Positions 45,700-55,135 of a stretch of 64,000 nucleotides of DNA are shown one piece after another. The stretch comes from CAWBVG01 sp963792175 (GTDB taxonomy: Bacteria > Acidobacteriota > Vicinamibacteria > Vicinamibacterales > CAVVIG01), in assembly GCA_963792175.1 (NCBI GenBank), contig CAWBVG010000047.1, positions 1 to 64,000 of the forward strand. The letters run 5' to 3'. The notes under the pieces were generated by a model. That model ran no database searches. It had not been told where the DNA came from and saw only the letters and a list, made by a program, of their open reading frames with translations. The position numbers and the translations under genes are program-made. Every line of letters begins with the position of its first letter. The stretch's first letter is position 1.

Positions 45700-46976
45700 A
45701 TGACGACAATCATTCGACTCGCCGGCTGCGCCGCGCTCGGCCTCGTCGCGATCGGCTGCAAAAAAGCCGAGCCGGAATCCAAACCGGTCGCGCCGGTGCA
45801 AGTGGCGCCGGCGATCAAGGGAAGCATTCGCGTCATCGTCAACGCGGACGCGGTGCTGTTTCCGCGTGAACAGGCGAACATCGTCCCCAAGATCAGCGCC
45901 CCGATCCGGCGCTTCCTGGTCAATCGCGGCGATCACGTCAAGGCGGGCCAGCTCCTCGCCGAACTCGAGAACACGCGATCTCGTCGGCGCCGCCCAGGAG
46001 AGCCGCGGCCAGTTCGTGCAGGCGGAGTCGAACCTCCGCGCCACCACCGGCGTCGGCGTGCCGGAACAGGTGACGAAGGCGCAGGCGGACGTCGACGCCG
46101 CGCGCGAAACGCTCGACGCCGCGAAAACACTGCTCGACAGCCGGCAACAGCTGTTCAAGGAAGGCGCGCTGCCGCACAAACAGGTGGACGAGGCGCAGGT
46201 GCAGTACGCGCAGGCGAAGGCGGCGTACGACAGCGCGCATGCAACACCTGCAGGCGCTCGAGACGGTCGGCAAACAGGAGCAGCTGCGCGCCGCGCAGGC
46301 GCAGGTCGAGTCGGCCCGCGGCCGGCTGACCAGCGCGCAGGCGATGGCGTCCTACGCCGAAATCCGCAGCCCCTTCAACGGCGTCGTCACCGACCGGCCG
46401 CTCTATCCGGGCGAAATGGCCACCACCGGCGCGCCCCTCCTCACCGTGATGGACGTGTCGAAAATCGTGGCGCGCATCAACATGGCGCAGGACCAGGCGA
46501 AGGACATCAAGGTCGGCGCCGCGGCGACGATGACGCCGTCCGACGGCAGCGAGCCGGTGGCCGGCCGGGTCGTGGTGGTCAGTCCCGCGACCGATCTGAA
46601 CAGCACCACGGTGCAGGTCTGGGTGCAGGCGGACAATCCTGGCGAGCGCCTGCGCGCCGGACAGTCGGTCCACGTCTCGATCATCGCCGCAACCATCGAC
46701 GGCGCCACGCTCGTGCCCGCCTCAGCGATCCTCGCGGACGACGAGGGCGCCACCATCGTCAAGGTGGTGGACGACAAGAACATCGCGCACGACCGGCCAG
46801 TGCAGGTCGGCGCCCGGGAGCCCGAGATGGTGCAGGTGACCGGCGTCGAGCCCGGCGAGCGCGTGATCAAGGAGGGCGGCGTCGGCCTCGAGGACAAGTC
46901 GCAGGTCCGGATCATGAAGCCTGGAGAAAAGGCCGCCGGCGAGAAGGAAGAGGACGAGAAAGAGGGCAAGAATTGA
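45700..46976 (+). CDS. RND efflux periplasmic adaptor (two frameshifts)
   Basis: HlyD/MFP-family adaptor of about 425 residues in three frames. Part 1 has a lipoprotein signal (LAGCAALGLVAIGC) and the first lipoyl half (PIRRFLVNRGDHVKAGQLLA). An extra base near 45975 leads to part 2, a coiled-coil hairpin (EQVTKAQADVDAARETLDAA, FKEGALPHKQVDEAQVQYAQ). A second extra base near 46240 leads to part 3, with the second coil, the lipoyl end (AEIRSPFNGVVTDRPLYPGE), beta-barrel and membrane-proximal domain. The 3' end overlaps the RND start. It links the RND pump to the TolC channel. Confidence 0.87.
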
Positions 46977-49900
46977 GCGAGCACTGGACGGCGCGCCACG
47001 GCAAGCCGATCATCTTCGTCATCCTCACGCTCGTCGCCGTCGGCGTCTACCTTGCGACCACGATTCCGGTCGCGGTCTTTCCGGAAGTCGACTTTCCCCG
47101 GATTCTCGTCGGCGTCGACAACGGCGTCGCGCCGATCGATCAGATGCAGGTCATGGTCACGCGCCCGCTCGAAGAGGCGGTCAACAGCGTGCAGGGCCTC
47201 GAAGTCGTCCGGTCGACCACCAGCCGCGGCACCGCCGAAATCGATCTGTTCTTCTCCTGGAACGTCGACATGTTCCAGACGCTGACGCGCGTGAACGCCG
47301 CGATCGCGCAGGTCCAGCCGGAACTGCCGTCGACCGTCAAGATCACCACCAATCGCCTGACGTTCGCCGCTTTTCCGATCATGGGCTACAGCCTCACCTC
47401 GGACAACGTGCCGCAGACGCGGTTATGGGAGCTCGCCACCTACGAGCTGAAACCGCGGCTGAACCGCTTGAACGGCGTGTCGACCATCGTCGTTCAAGGA
47501 GGCCAGGTCCCCGAGTTCGAAATCCGCCCGGACCCGGCGAAGCTGCTGCAGACCCAGATTACGGTCCCCAACCTGCTGGACGCGATCGGGCGCAGCAACC
47601 TGATCGATTCGCCGGGTCTGTACGAAGACAAGCACCAGCTCGTGCTGAGCCTCGTCAGCGGTCAGGCGCGGTCGCAGGAAGAGCTGTCGGAGATCGTCGT
47701 CAAGACCACACCGCTCGGCGCGCCAATCCGCATCGGCGACGTCGCGGCCGTGGAAGCGTCGACCAAGCCGATGTACGTCGCGGTGACGGCGAACGCCAAG
47801 CGGGCGGTCCTCCTCAACGTCTTCAGGCAGCCGGACAGCAACACGGCCACCGTCGCTGACGCGGTCCACGCGCAGATCGAAGACATCCGGCGCACGCTGC
47901 CGAAGGGCATCGAGCTGCAGCCGTTCTACGACCAGTCCGATCTCGTCAACGACTCGATCAAGAGCGTACGCGATGCGGTGCTGATCGGCCTGATCCTGGC
48001 GTCGCTGATCATGGTGCTGTTCCTGCGCGACTGGGGCACGTCGCTCGTCGCCGGCCTGGTCATTCCGGCCACGCTCGCGGTGACGTTCATCGTGCTGCGC
48101 GCGCTCGGCGAAAGCTTCAACCTGATGACGCTGGGCGGTCTGGCCGCCGCGGTCGGCCTGGTCATCGACGACGCGATCGTCGTCGTCGAGAACATCGTGA
48201 TGCATCGCGACGCCGGGCAGGATCGCGCCGAAGCGATTCGCAGCGCGATCGCGGAAATCCGCGTGCCGCTCATCGGATCCACGATCACGCCGATCGTCGT
48301 CTTCCTGCCGCTGATTTCGATTACCGGCGTGACCGGCACGTTCTTCAGAGCGCTGGCGGTCACCGTCGGCATGGCGCTGCTGACGTCGCTGGCGCTCGCG
48401 CTCACGTGGACGCCGACGCTGAGCCACTTCTTCATCCGCCGCCGGTCGGGCGGCGAAGCCCGACAGCCCGAATCGACCAGCACTCCAGCACGCGGCGCGG
48501 CGCGCACGGCGTGCCGCCGCGCGTCATGGCCGCTTACGAGCGGACGCTCCGCACGGCCATTGCCCGGCCGACCGCGCTCGTCGTGGGAACGCTGCTCGTC
48601 GTGGCCGCCGCGTTCGGCGCCTACCGCCTGCTGGGTTCGGACCTGCTGCCGGAAATGGACGAAGGCGGGTTCATCCTCGACTACATCATGCCGGCCGGCT
48701 CGTCGCTCGACGATACCAATCGCGTGATGACCGGTGTCGAGCAGATTCTGCGGGCGACTCCCGAAGTGGAGAGCACGTCACGGCGGACCGGTCTGCAGCT
48801 CGGGCTGGCCGCGGTGACCGAGGCGAACACCGGCGACATCGCGGTGAAGCTGAAGCGCGATCGCGTCGCGCGCCAGCGACGAGGTGATCTCCGAAGTGCG
48901 GGAGAAGGTCAACGAACGCTATCCGGCGCTCGACGTGGAATTCGTTCAGCTGCTGCAGGACATGATCGGCGACCTGACGAGCGTCCCCGAGCCGATTGCC
49001 ATCAAGCTGTTCTCGCAGGATCCGGCGCTCCTGAAGACGTGGGCGCCGAAGGTCGGCGAGGAGATCAAGAAACTTCCCGGCGTCGTCGACGTCCTCGACG
49101 GCATCGAGAACACCATCAGCGGTCCGGCGACGATGTTCAGGGTGGATCAGGCGATGGCGGCGCGCGCCGGCTTCACGCCGCAGGAGATCGAGCTCGACAT
49201 CAGCGCGATGCTGCAGGGCGAACCGGCGCCGACACCGGTGGTGCTGAACGACCGCCCGTACACGATTCGCGTGCGCTTTCCCGAATCGACGCGATCGTCG
49301 GTGGACGCGATCAAGAACACGCTGCTGGTCAGCGGAACCGGCCGGACCGGCACGCTCGGCACGCTCGCCACCGTCGAGGAGATTCCCGGCCAGACCGAGG
49401 TGCGCCGCGAGAACCTGCAGCGCAACGTCACGGTCACGGCGCGGCTCGAGGGGGTCGACCTCGGCGCCGGCGTCGCCGCCGTCCAGCGCGCGGTCGCCGA
49501 CCTCCACCTGCCGCCGGCGATTCGCGTCGAGTACGGCGGCGCGTTCGCCGAGCAGCAGCGCTCGTTTCACGATCTGATGATCGTGCTCGTCCTCGCCGTC
49601 CTGCTCGTGTTCACGGTGCTGCTGTTCGAGTTCGGCGGGTTTGCGGCGCCGATCGCGGTCATCGCCTCGGCCTTGCTGTCGACGATCGGCGTGTTTCTCG
49701 CGCTGCTCCTCACGCGGACGACGTTCAACCTGTCGTCGTTCATGGGCCTGATCATGGTGATCGGCATCGTCGCGAAGAACGGGATTCTGCTGCTCGACGC
49801 GGATCAACGGTTCCGGGCGGAGGGGCTGTCGCCGGAAGACAGCATGATCCAGGCGGGCGAACGGCGCCTGCGGCCGATCCTCATGACGGCGCTGGCGACG

Positions 49901-50074
49901 ATGGCCGGGATGATCCCGCTCGCCCTCGGCTGGGGCGCCGGTTCTCAGATGCTGCAGCCGTTGGCGATTGCGGTGATCGGGGGGATTCTGGCGTCGATGG
50001 TTCTTTCGCTCGTCATCACGCCCGCCGTTCACTATTACCTTGCGGGCGACGTGGTCGCGAAAGTTAAAAGTTAA
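46973..50074 (+). CDS. RND efflux pump inner-membrane subunit (frameshifted)
   Basis: AcrB/HAE1-type pump of about 1035 residues. The TTG at 46973 overlaps the adaptor stop. N-terminal helix FVILTLVAVGVYLATTIPVA and FPEVDFPRILVGVDN start the chain; the first six-helix block contains the ion-relay helix GLAAAVGLVIDDAIVVVENI. Frame changes occur near 48495 (one base lost, or two gained) and near 48872 (one base gained), separating FFIRRR, MAAYERTLRTAI and SDEVISEVREKVNERY. The second half ends MGLIMVIGIVAKNGILLLD and ITPAVHYYLAGD. The last codons (KVKS and TAA) lie within GTTAAAAG repeat words. Substrate class is not predictable. Confidence 0.88.
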
Positions 50075-50220
50075 AAGTTAAAAGTTAAAAGTCAAAGGTC
50101 AAAGGTCAAAGGTCAAAAGCCACAACACAAAGCCAAAAGCCACAGAGAGCGCTTTGCTCGCTGTGGCTTTTTGACGGTCTTCTCTGGTTTTAACTTTTAA
50201 CTTTTAACTTTCAACTTTCT
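50060..50220. repeat. AAAAGTT word-repeat hairpin
   Basis: The left arm (50060-50120) has four aaaagtt words grading into four aaaggtc words. The right arm (50186-50220) has the inverse taactttt words. An intrinsic terminator lies in the middle. The two convergent genes end inside the arms: the RND gene with KVKS and TAA in the left arm, the DUF3553-like gene with KVES and TAA in the right arm. Confidence 0.85.
50135..50172. terminator. Bidirectional intrinsic terminator
   Basis: aaaagccacag pairs with ctgtggctttt. One A/G mismatch follows, then a gagc/gctc inner stem closes a 5-base loop. A-rich on the left and T-rich on the right, it can end transcription from both convergent genes. This is the clearest intrinsic terminator in the window. 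Confidence 0.88.
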
Positions 50221-50422
50221 TCTTCTTGACCGCGCGTTTGCGAACGGCGGCCTTGTGCGGAGCCGGTTCGTTGCTCGCCTGGAGCACGACGAGCCGCGTC
50301 GCAAAGACCTTGCGACCGTGCTCGTCGAAGTCGATCACCGTGTGATGCTCGTTGACTTCGACGAGCGTGCCGGCCCCGTAGGTGGGCTGGGCGACGCGAT
50401 CGCCTTTGGACCAGTTTTTCAT
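50204..50422 (-). CDS. Small DUF3553/PcrA-C-tudor-like protein
   Basis: A 72-residue protein with one small beta barrel: WSKGDRVAQPTYGAGTLVEV, then TVIDFDEHGRKVFATRLVVL. This is the tudor-like module found at the C-terminus of UvrD/PcrA helicases and as DUF3553 alone. The Lys-rich tail (KRAVKKKKVES) suggests nucleic acid binding; its last codons come from a repeat arm. It lies downstream of an RRM-protein gene on the same strand and may be co-transcribed. Confidence 0.8.
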   Translation of the reverse strand: MKNWSKGDRVAQPTYGAGTLVEVNEHHTVIDFDEHGRKVFATRLVVLQASNEPAPHKAAVRKRAVKKKKVES

Positions 50423-50455
50423 CGTTGTCCTGTGCAGTGCTGATCGAAGGCGCGC

Positions 50456-50792
50456 TTACCAGCGCGGCTCGCGACGTCCGCCGCCACCGCCGCCGCCGCC
50501 CCGGTTGCCGCCGTACCCCGCCGCCGCCGCCGAATCCGCCCTCGGGCTTCGGACGCGCTTCGTTGACCGTGAGCGCGCGGCCGCCCATCTGGTACTGGTT
50601 CAGCTCGCTGGCTGCTTTCTGCGCCTCTTCGTCCGTCGCCATCTCGACGAACGCAAAGCCGCGCGCCCGGCCGGTCGCCGCGTCGCGCATGACGCGGACC
50701 GATTCGACCGTTCCCGCTTTGCTGAACAGCTCCTGCAGCTCCGCTTCCCCGGTCGTGTACGGAAGATTCCCGACGTAAAGCCTTCGACCCAT
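50456..50792 (-). CDS. Glycine-rich RRM RNA-binding protein (frameshifted tail)
   Basis: Small RNA-binding protein of about 112 residues. The RRM begins MGRRLYVGNLPYTTGEAELQ (RNP2 LYVGNL) and has RNP1 ARGFAFVEM. After the RRM the tail is glycine rich. One extra base in the GGC run near 50510 hides its end; in the corrected frame it reads GYGGNRGGGGGGGGRREPRW with a TAA at 50456-50458. The ATG at 50792 has AGGAGAG 6 bases upstream. Such proteins are cold-induced RNA chaperones in cyanobacteria and others. Confidence 0.88.
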
Positions 50793-51004
50793 CACACTCT
50801 CCTCTTGCACCAGCCGCTAACGTGCGTCGATGCCAATCCTCGGTGGCTGCACGTCGGCTGCACTATCACGGGGAGGGAGCGAGTCGAAACAGAGGCTCGA
50901 TCGGCTCTCGGCGCGGGCGAAGCAGGCGGGGCTGACCACCAAACGCGGGGTAGTCTATCAACGCGTCCGCGTCAGACGCAAGACAGGACACATATAATCG
51001 CGAA

Positions 51005-52168
51005 ATGCCTGTAATTCCGGGATCCGAGCGCCTGCTGGCCTCGGGTCGCCTGTCGGGCCGGCGCGTGGGTGTCGTCTGTAACCCGGCGTCCGTCGACCGC
51101 CAGCTCCAGCACATCGTCGACCGCATCGGCGCATCGAACGCCACCCTGGCGGCCATCTTCGGCCCGCAGCACGGGTTCCGATCGGACGTCCAGGACAACA
51201 TGATCGAGACGCGGCATGGGCACGACGAGGCACGCCGCGTTCCGGTCTACTCGCTCTACAGCGAGACGCGCGAGCCAACGGCTGAGATGCTCGAGGGCCT
51301 GGATCTCCTGGTCATCGACCTCCAGGACGTCGGCGTCCGGATCTACACCTACATCTATACCCTGGCCAATTGCCTGAAGGCGGCGCGCGCGCACGGGCTG
51401 CCGGTCATCGTCTGCGATCGCCCGAATCCAATCGGCGGCGCGCAGGTCGAAGGCATGGTGCTCGCGCCCGGCTTCGAATCGTTCGTCGGCATGTTCCCGA
51501 TCCCGATGCGGCACGGCATGACGATCGGTGAGATCGCCCGGCTGTTCAACGATCACTTCGGCATCGGCGCCGAGCTCGAGGTGATCCCGATGGACGGCTG
51601 GCGGCGCGACATGTACTTCGACGCGACCGGCCTGACGTGGATCATTTCCTCGCCGAACATCCCGACCTTCGACACGACCACCGTGTATCCCGGCGGCGTC
51701 CTGTTCGAAGGGACGAACGTCTCGGAAGGCCGCGGCACGACACGGCCGTTCGAATTGATCGGCGCACCGTGGGTGATCGCCGAACGATTCGCGGAGGGCA
51801 TGAACCGCCGCGCGATGCCGGGCGTGTTCTTCCGGCCGGCGCTGTTCGAGCCGACGTTTCACAAGCACGCCGGCAAGGGCTGCGCCGGCTGCCAGGTCCA
51901 CGTTCTCGATCGCCGGACGTTCCAGGCGGTCGAAGCGGGCGTCGCGCTGATTGAAGCGTTCCGAGCCGCGGATCCGGATGTGTTTCGCTGGAAAGATCCG
52001 CCCTACGAGTACGAGTTCGACAAGATGCCGATCGACTGCCTGGCGGGATCGTCGCAGTTGCGCGAGCAGATTGACGCCGGCGTGCCGGCGCGCGACATCG
52101 CCCGGTCGTGGGAGGCGGACATCGCCGCATTCCTCAAGGTCCGCGAGCACTTCCTCCTGTACACCTAA
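51005..52168 (+). CDS. namZ: DUF1343 exo-beta-N-acetylmuramidase (NamZ-like)
   Basis: A 387-residue protein covering the DUF1343 family from end to end: VGVVCNPASVDRQLQHIVDR, IFGPQHGFRSDVQDNM, VYSLYSETREPTAEML, DLQDVGVRIYTYIYTL and DRPNPIGGAQVEG. The family's founding enzyme NamZ removes terminal MurNAc from peptidoglycan fragments (GH171). No signal peptide is seen, so it is probably cytoplasmic and would act on imported muropeptide sugars. A word-repeat hairpin begins 13 bases after the stop. Confidence 0.85.
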   Translation: MPVIPGSERLLASGRLSGRRVGVVCNPASVDRQLQHIVDRIGASNATLAAIFGPQHGFRSDVQDNMIETRHGHDEARRVPVYSLYSETREPTAEMLEGLDLLVIDLQDVGVRIYTYIYTLANCLKAARAHGLPVIVCDRPNPIGGAQVEGMVLAPGFESFVGMFPIPMRHGMTIGEIARLFNDHFGIGAELEVIPMDGWRRDMYFDATGLTWIISSPNIPTFDTTTVYPGGVLFEGTNVSEGRGTTRPFELIGAPWVIAERFAEGMNRRAMPGVFFRPALFEPTFHKHAGKGCAGCQVHVLDRRTFQAVEAGVALIEAFRAADPDVFRWKDPPYEYEFDKMPIDCLAGSSQLREQIDAGVPARDIARSWEADIAAFLKVREHFLLYT

Positions 52169-52180
52169 AGCGGCGGCTGC

Positions 52181-52361
52181 GATTTGGTGGTTGAGTGATT
52201 TGGTGATTGGGTGATCGTTGAGAGATTGGGTGATTGGACGATTTGGTGATTGTTGGCGGCTTCGTTTCTGGTGTTCTCAATCACCCGATCAATCACCAAA
52301 TCAATCAACCGATCAATCATCCAGCGATCACCAAATCACCAGATCACCCGATCACCAGATT
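52181..52361. repeat. TTGGTGAT word-repeat hairpin, copy 1
   Basis: The left arm (52181-52253) has drifting words atttggtgatt, gggtgat and gattggg. The right arm (52276-52361) has the inverse words aatcaccaaatc, gatcacccgatc and ccaatca-type. It lies between the NamZ and ankyrin genes. Confidence 0.8.
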
Positions 52362-52424
52362 CTCCCTTCGTTCTTCCCGGAAATCGGCGATAATCCTCGC
52401 CTCTCACTCTGACAAGGAGCGCCG

Positions 52425-54389
52425 ATGTCGAAATACGCCGCGCTGGCGGTGGCCGTGGTGGGATTGTGCCTCGCGCCCGGGAAGGCCCTGCAGTCGGCGG
52501 CGCCGCAGAGCGACGACGTCTACGCGGCGGTGCGCGCGAACGATCTGGCCCGCTTGAGGACCCTCGTCGCCTCGCCCGCGGACGCGAATGCCAGGGACGA
52601 GCAGGGCGACGCGCCGCTGCTCTACGCTGCCGCCGTCGGCTCGCTCGAGGCGACGAAGTTGCTCCTGGACAAAGGCGCGGACGTCAACGCGCAGAATGCG
52701 TTCGGAACCACGGCGCTGATGATCGCCGCCGTCGACATCGCGAAGGTCCGGCTGCTGGTCGAGCGCGGCGCGAACGTCAACCTCGCCAGCAAGCAGGGAC
52801 GCACGCCGCTGTTCATCGCCGCGATGAGCGACCAGTCCGCTGAGATCGTGCGGTATCTGGTCGCGAAGGGCGCTGATCTCAAGGCACGTGACGCATTCGG
52901 AAACACCTTCCTGACGGCCGCGGCAGTGGGGAACGATCTCGGCACGATCCGCATCGCGCTCGACGCGGGCGTGGACGTCAACGCGGTGGGGGCGACCACC
53001 TTGACGCCGCTGCTGCTCTCAGCTGGCTACGCGAACGTCGCGGCGACGAAGCTGCTGCTGAGCAAGGGCGCGAACGTGAATGCCGTGACAGAAACCCTCG
53101 GATTGTTTCCGGGGGAGGATCCGAAAAGCGGGCCTGTCGCACTCCACAACTTCACGCCACTCCTCATGGCGATGCCTCTCGCCTCGCGGGAGGTCGTGCA
53201 GACGCTGCTCGAGGCGGGCGCCGACGTGAACGCGAAGGACTCGCGCAATATGACGCCGCTGATGTTGGCGGTCGCGACCAACCACCAGAATCCGGTCGTC
53301 ATCCGGATGCTGCTCGATCACGGCGCGAACGTCGCTGTCCAGAGCCATGCCGGCGAAACCGCCGCCGACTGGGCGCGCAAGGTCGGAGCGCCGGCCGGTC
53401 TGCAACTGCTGAAGGTCGCTCGGACCGCGGAGACCGCCACCACGCCGCCCGCGACGACGCGCGCGGTCGACGTGAAAGCCGCGACCGAGCGCAGCATGGC
53501 GCTGCTGGAATCGTCGAGCCAGAAGTTCTTCGAGACGAGCGGCTGCATCTCCTGCCATCACCAGAACATCGCCGACTTCGCCGCGGCCGAACTGCGCACG
53601 AAGGGTCTGCGGTTCGATCCGAAGGCGGCCGTCGAACGCGTCAAGATGCTCGGGAGCGGACCGCCGCCGGCATTGTTGTATGAACGGATGGACATCGGCG
53701 TCCCGGAGATCTTCGCCTCGTCGCTCGCCGCACTGGCGGCGATGGGTTATCCCGCCAATCGAGCCACCGACGCGCTCGTCGCCGATATCGCCGCGTCGCA
53801 GATGGCCGACGGCTCGTGGTATCTGGTCGGCGGCGTCCAAAGCCGACCTCCCGCCGAGGACGGCTTCATCACGCGCACGGCACTGTGCGTGCGATCGCTG
53901 AAAGTCTTCGGCCCGCCAGGACGCGCGGCGGAGATGAACGCGCGCATCGCGAAAGCCCGGCAATGGCTGCTTGCGGCGACGCCCGTCACATCAGAAGAGC
54001 GCAACATGCGCCTTCTCGGCCTCTACTGGGCCGGCGCCGACGCCGCGACGCTGAAGCCGCTGGCCGCCGCGATCGCCGCGGCCCAGCAGAGCGATGGCGG
54101 CTGGCGCCAGATCGACGCGCTGCGGCCGGATGCGTATGCCACCGGGCAGTCGCTGTACGCGCTCGCCAAGGCGGGCATGTCCGCCAGCGATCCGGTGTAC
54201 GCCAAGGGCGTGGCATTCCTGCTGGCGACGCAGGCCGAGAACGGATCGTGGCGGGTCACGAGCCGCTCGCCGAAGTTCCAGGCCTACTTCAACAGCGGCT
54301 TTCCGTACGCGGGCGACCAGTGGATCAGCGCCTGGGCCACCGGCTGGGCGACGATGGCGCTCGCGCAAGCGGCACCGATGATCTGGTGA
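52425..54389 (+). CDS. Exported ankyrin protein with CxxCH and QW-like repeats
   Basis: A 654-residue protein with a signal peptide (MSKYAALAVAVVGLCLAPG). Residues about 30-315 form eight ankyrin repeats (GDAPLLYAAAVGSLEATKLL, GRTPLFIAAMSDQSAEIVRY). A linker contains SGCISCHHQN, a CxxCH heme-attachment motif as in c-type cytochromes. The C-terminal 240 residues have three QW-like motifs (QMADGSWYL, QQSDGGWRQ, QAENGSWRV) typical of prenyltransferase/terpene-cyclase alpha-toroids. An ankyrin, heme and toroid combination in the periplasm is unusual; the function is unknown. The last codons (PMIW and TGA) fall in the TTGGTGAT-type repeat. Confidence 0.82.
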   Translation: MSKYAALAVAVVGLCLAPGKALQSAAPQSDDVYAAVRANDLARLRTLVASPADANARDEQGDAPLLYAAAVGSLEATKLLLDKGADVNAQNAFGTTALMIAAVDIAKVRLLVERGANVNLASKQGRTPLFIAAMSDQSAEIVRYLVAKGADLKARDAFGNTFLTAAAVGNDLGTIRIALDAGVDVNAVGATTLTPLLLSAGYANVAATKLLLSKGANVNAVTETLGLFPGEDPKSGPVALHNFTPLLMAMPLASREVVQTLLEAGADVNAKDSRNMTPLMLAVATNHQNPVVIRMLLDHGANVAVQSHAGETAADWARKVGAPAGLQLLKVARTAETATTPPATTRAVDVKAATERSMALLESSSQKFFETSGCISCHHQNIADFAAAELRTKGLRFDPKAAVERVKMLGSGPPPALLYERMDIGVPEIFASSLAALAAMGYPANRATDALVADIAASQMADGSWYLVGGVQSRPPAEDGFITRTALCVRSLKVFGPPGRAAEMNARIAKARQWLLAATPVTSEERNMRLLGLYWAGADAATLKPLAAAIAAAQQSDGGWRQIDALRPDAYATGQSLYALAKAGMSASDPVYAKGVAFLLATQAENGSWRVTSRSPKFQAYFNSGFPYAGDQWISAWATGWATMALAQAAPMIW

Positions 54390-54524
54390 TTGGGTGATTT
54401 GGTGATTGGGTGATCGTTGGGAGATTGCGTGATTGTGATGATTTGGTGATTTGCAATCAACCAACCAACCAATCACCCAATCCACCAACGATCACTAAAT
54501 CACCAGATCACCCGATCACCAGAT
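54380..54524. repeat. TTGGTGAT word-repeat hairpin, copy 2
   Basis: The left arm (54380-54452) has ctggtgatt, gggtgattt, ggtgattggg and gatcgttgg. The right arm (54456-54524) has ccaacgatc, aaatcaccag and atcacccgatcaccag. The loop is only a few bases, so the element is nearly one perfect palindrome. It separates the convergent ankyrin and DinB genes and provides the ankyrin stop codon. Confidence 0.85.
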
Positions 54525-54531
54525 TGCAGGA

Positions 54532-55008
54532 TTACCGCCTGCGTGCCGCGTCGCGGGCGACGAGGATCTGCTCGGCGTGCTTGTGCGCGTGGTCGGCGTA
54601 GATCTCGAGCCACCGTGGCAGCGTGTAGCGTCCGTGCTCGCTATGCGTGCCCTCGCGCGACCATTCGTCCTCGGTCATCCGCTCCATCAGTTCCGCGGTC
54701 GCGCGGCGCGCGGCCTTGAAGAGCTCCAGCGACGCTTCGGTCGGCCGATCGTAGTGCAGCCGGCGCGCGAACTCGTCCTGGTCGTAGCCTTGAATTCGCG
54801 GTGAGTCGGTGGCGACCACGAACCGCAACCGGACGGCCGCTGTCATCTCGCTGTCGGCCAGGTGGTGCACGATCTCGCGCGCCGACCACTTGCCGGGCGC
54901 CGGCCGCCCATCCAGTTCTTCGTCGGTGGCGCCGACCAGCGCTTCAGCGACCACCCGGTAACCGTCCTTGTATCGATCGATGAGCTTCTTTCGCGTCTCT
55001 GTGTCCAT
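54532..55008 (-). CDS. DinB/YfiT-like metal-binding protein
   Basis: A 158-residue four-helix bundle protein of the DinB superfamily. The likely metal-binding His residues are in SAREIVHHLADSE and in YADHAHKHAEQILV, the spacing of the DinB triad. PAPGKWSAREIVHHLADSE is the family's hallmark. These proteins act as thiol S-transferases or stress proteins; the specific role is unknown. It starts at 55008, just before a CACGAAGG repeat hairpin. Confidence 0.9.
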   Translation of the reverse strand: MDTETRKKLIDRYKDGYRVVAEALVGATDEELDGRPAPGKWSAREIVHHLADSEMTAAVRLRFVVATDSPRIQGYDQDEFARRLHYDRPTEASLELFKAARRATAELMERMTEDEWSREGTHSEHGRYTLPRWLEIYADHAHKHAEQILVARDAARRR

Positions 55009-55016
55009 GCTTGTGT

Positions 55017-55120
55017 ACGGTTTATCACGAAGGCACGAAGATTTCGAAGATCACGAAGCCTTGTCTTAAAGAAAGATTCTTCGTGTCCTGCGTGAACTTC
55101 GTGTCTTCGTGATAAACCGT
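55017..55120. repeat. CACGAAGG word-repeat hairpin, copy 1
   Basis: Outer ends acggtttatcacgaagg (from 55017) and the exact inverse ending at 55120. Inner words are cacgaag and the inverse cttcgtg. The loop is near 55060-55075. It lies between the LOG-family and DinB genes on the minus strand. The same outer ends appear at 62963. Confidence 0.85.
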
Positions 55121-55135
55121 CGTTTGTATCAGCGT

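Noticed and set aside
46973..50074. Programmed ribosomal frameshifting in the RND and adaptor genes
   Set aside because: The shift sites have no slippery heptamer or following pseudoknot-like structure that I can see, and the same kind of one-base addition occurs in about 20 unrelated genes of the window.
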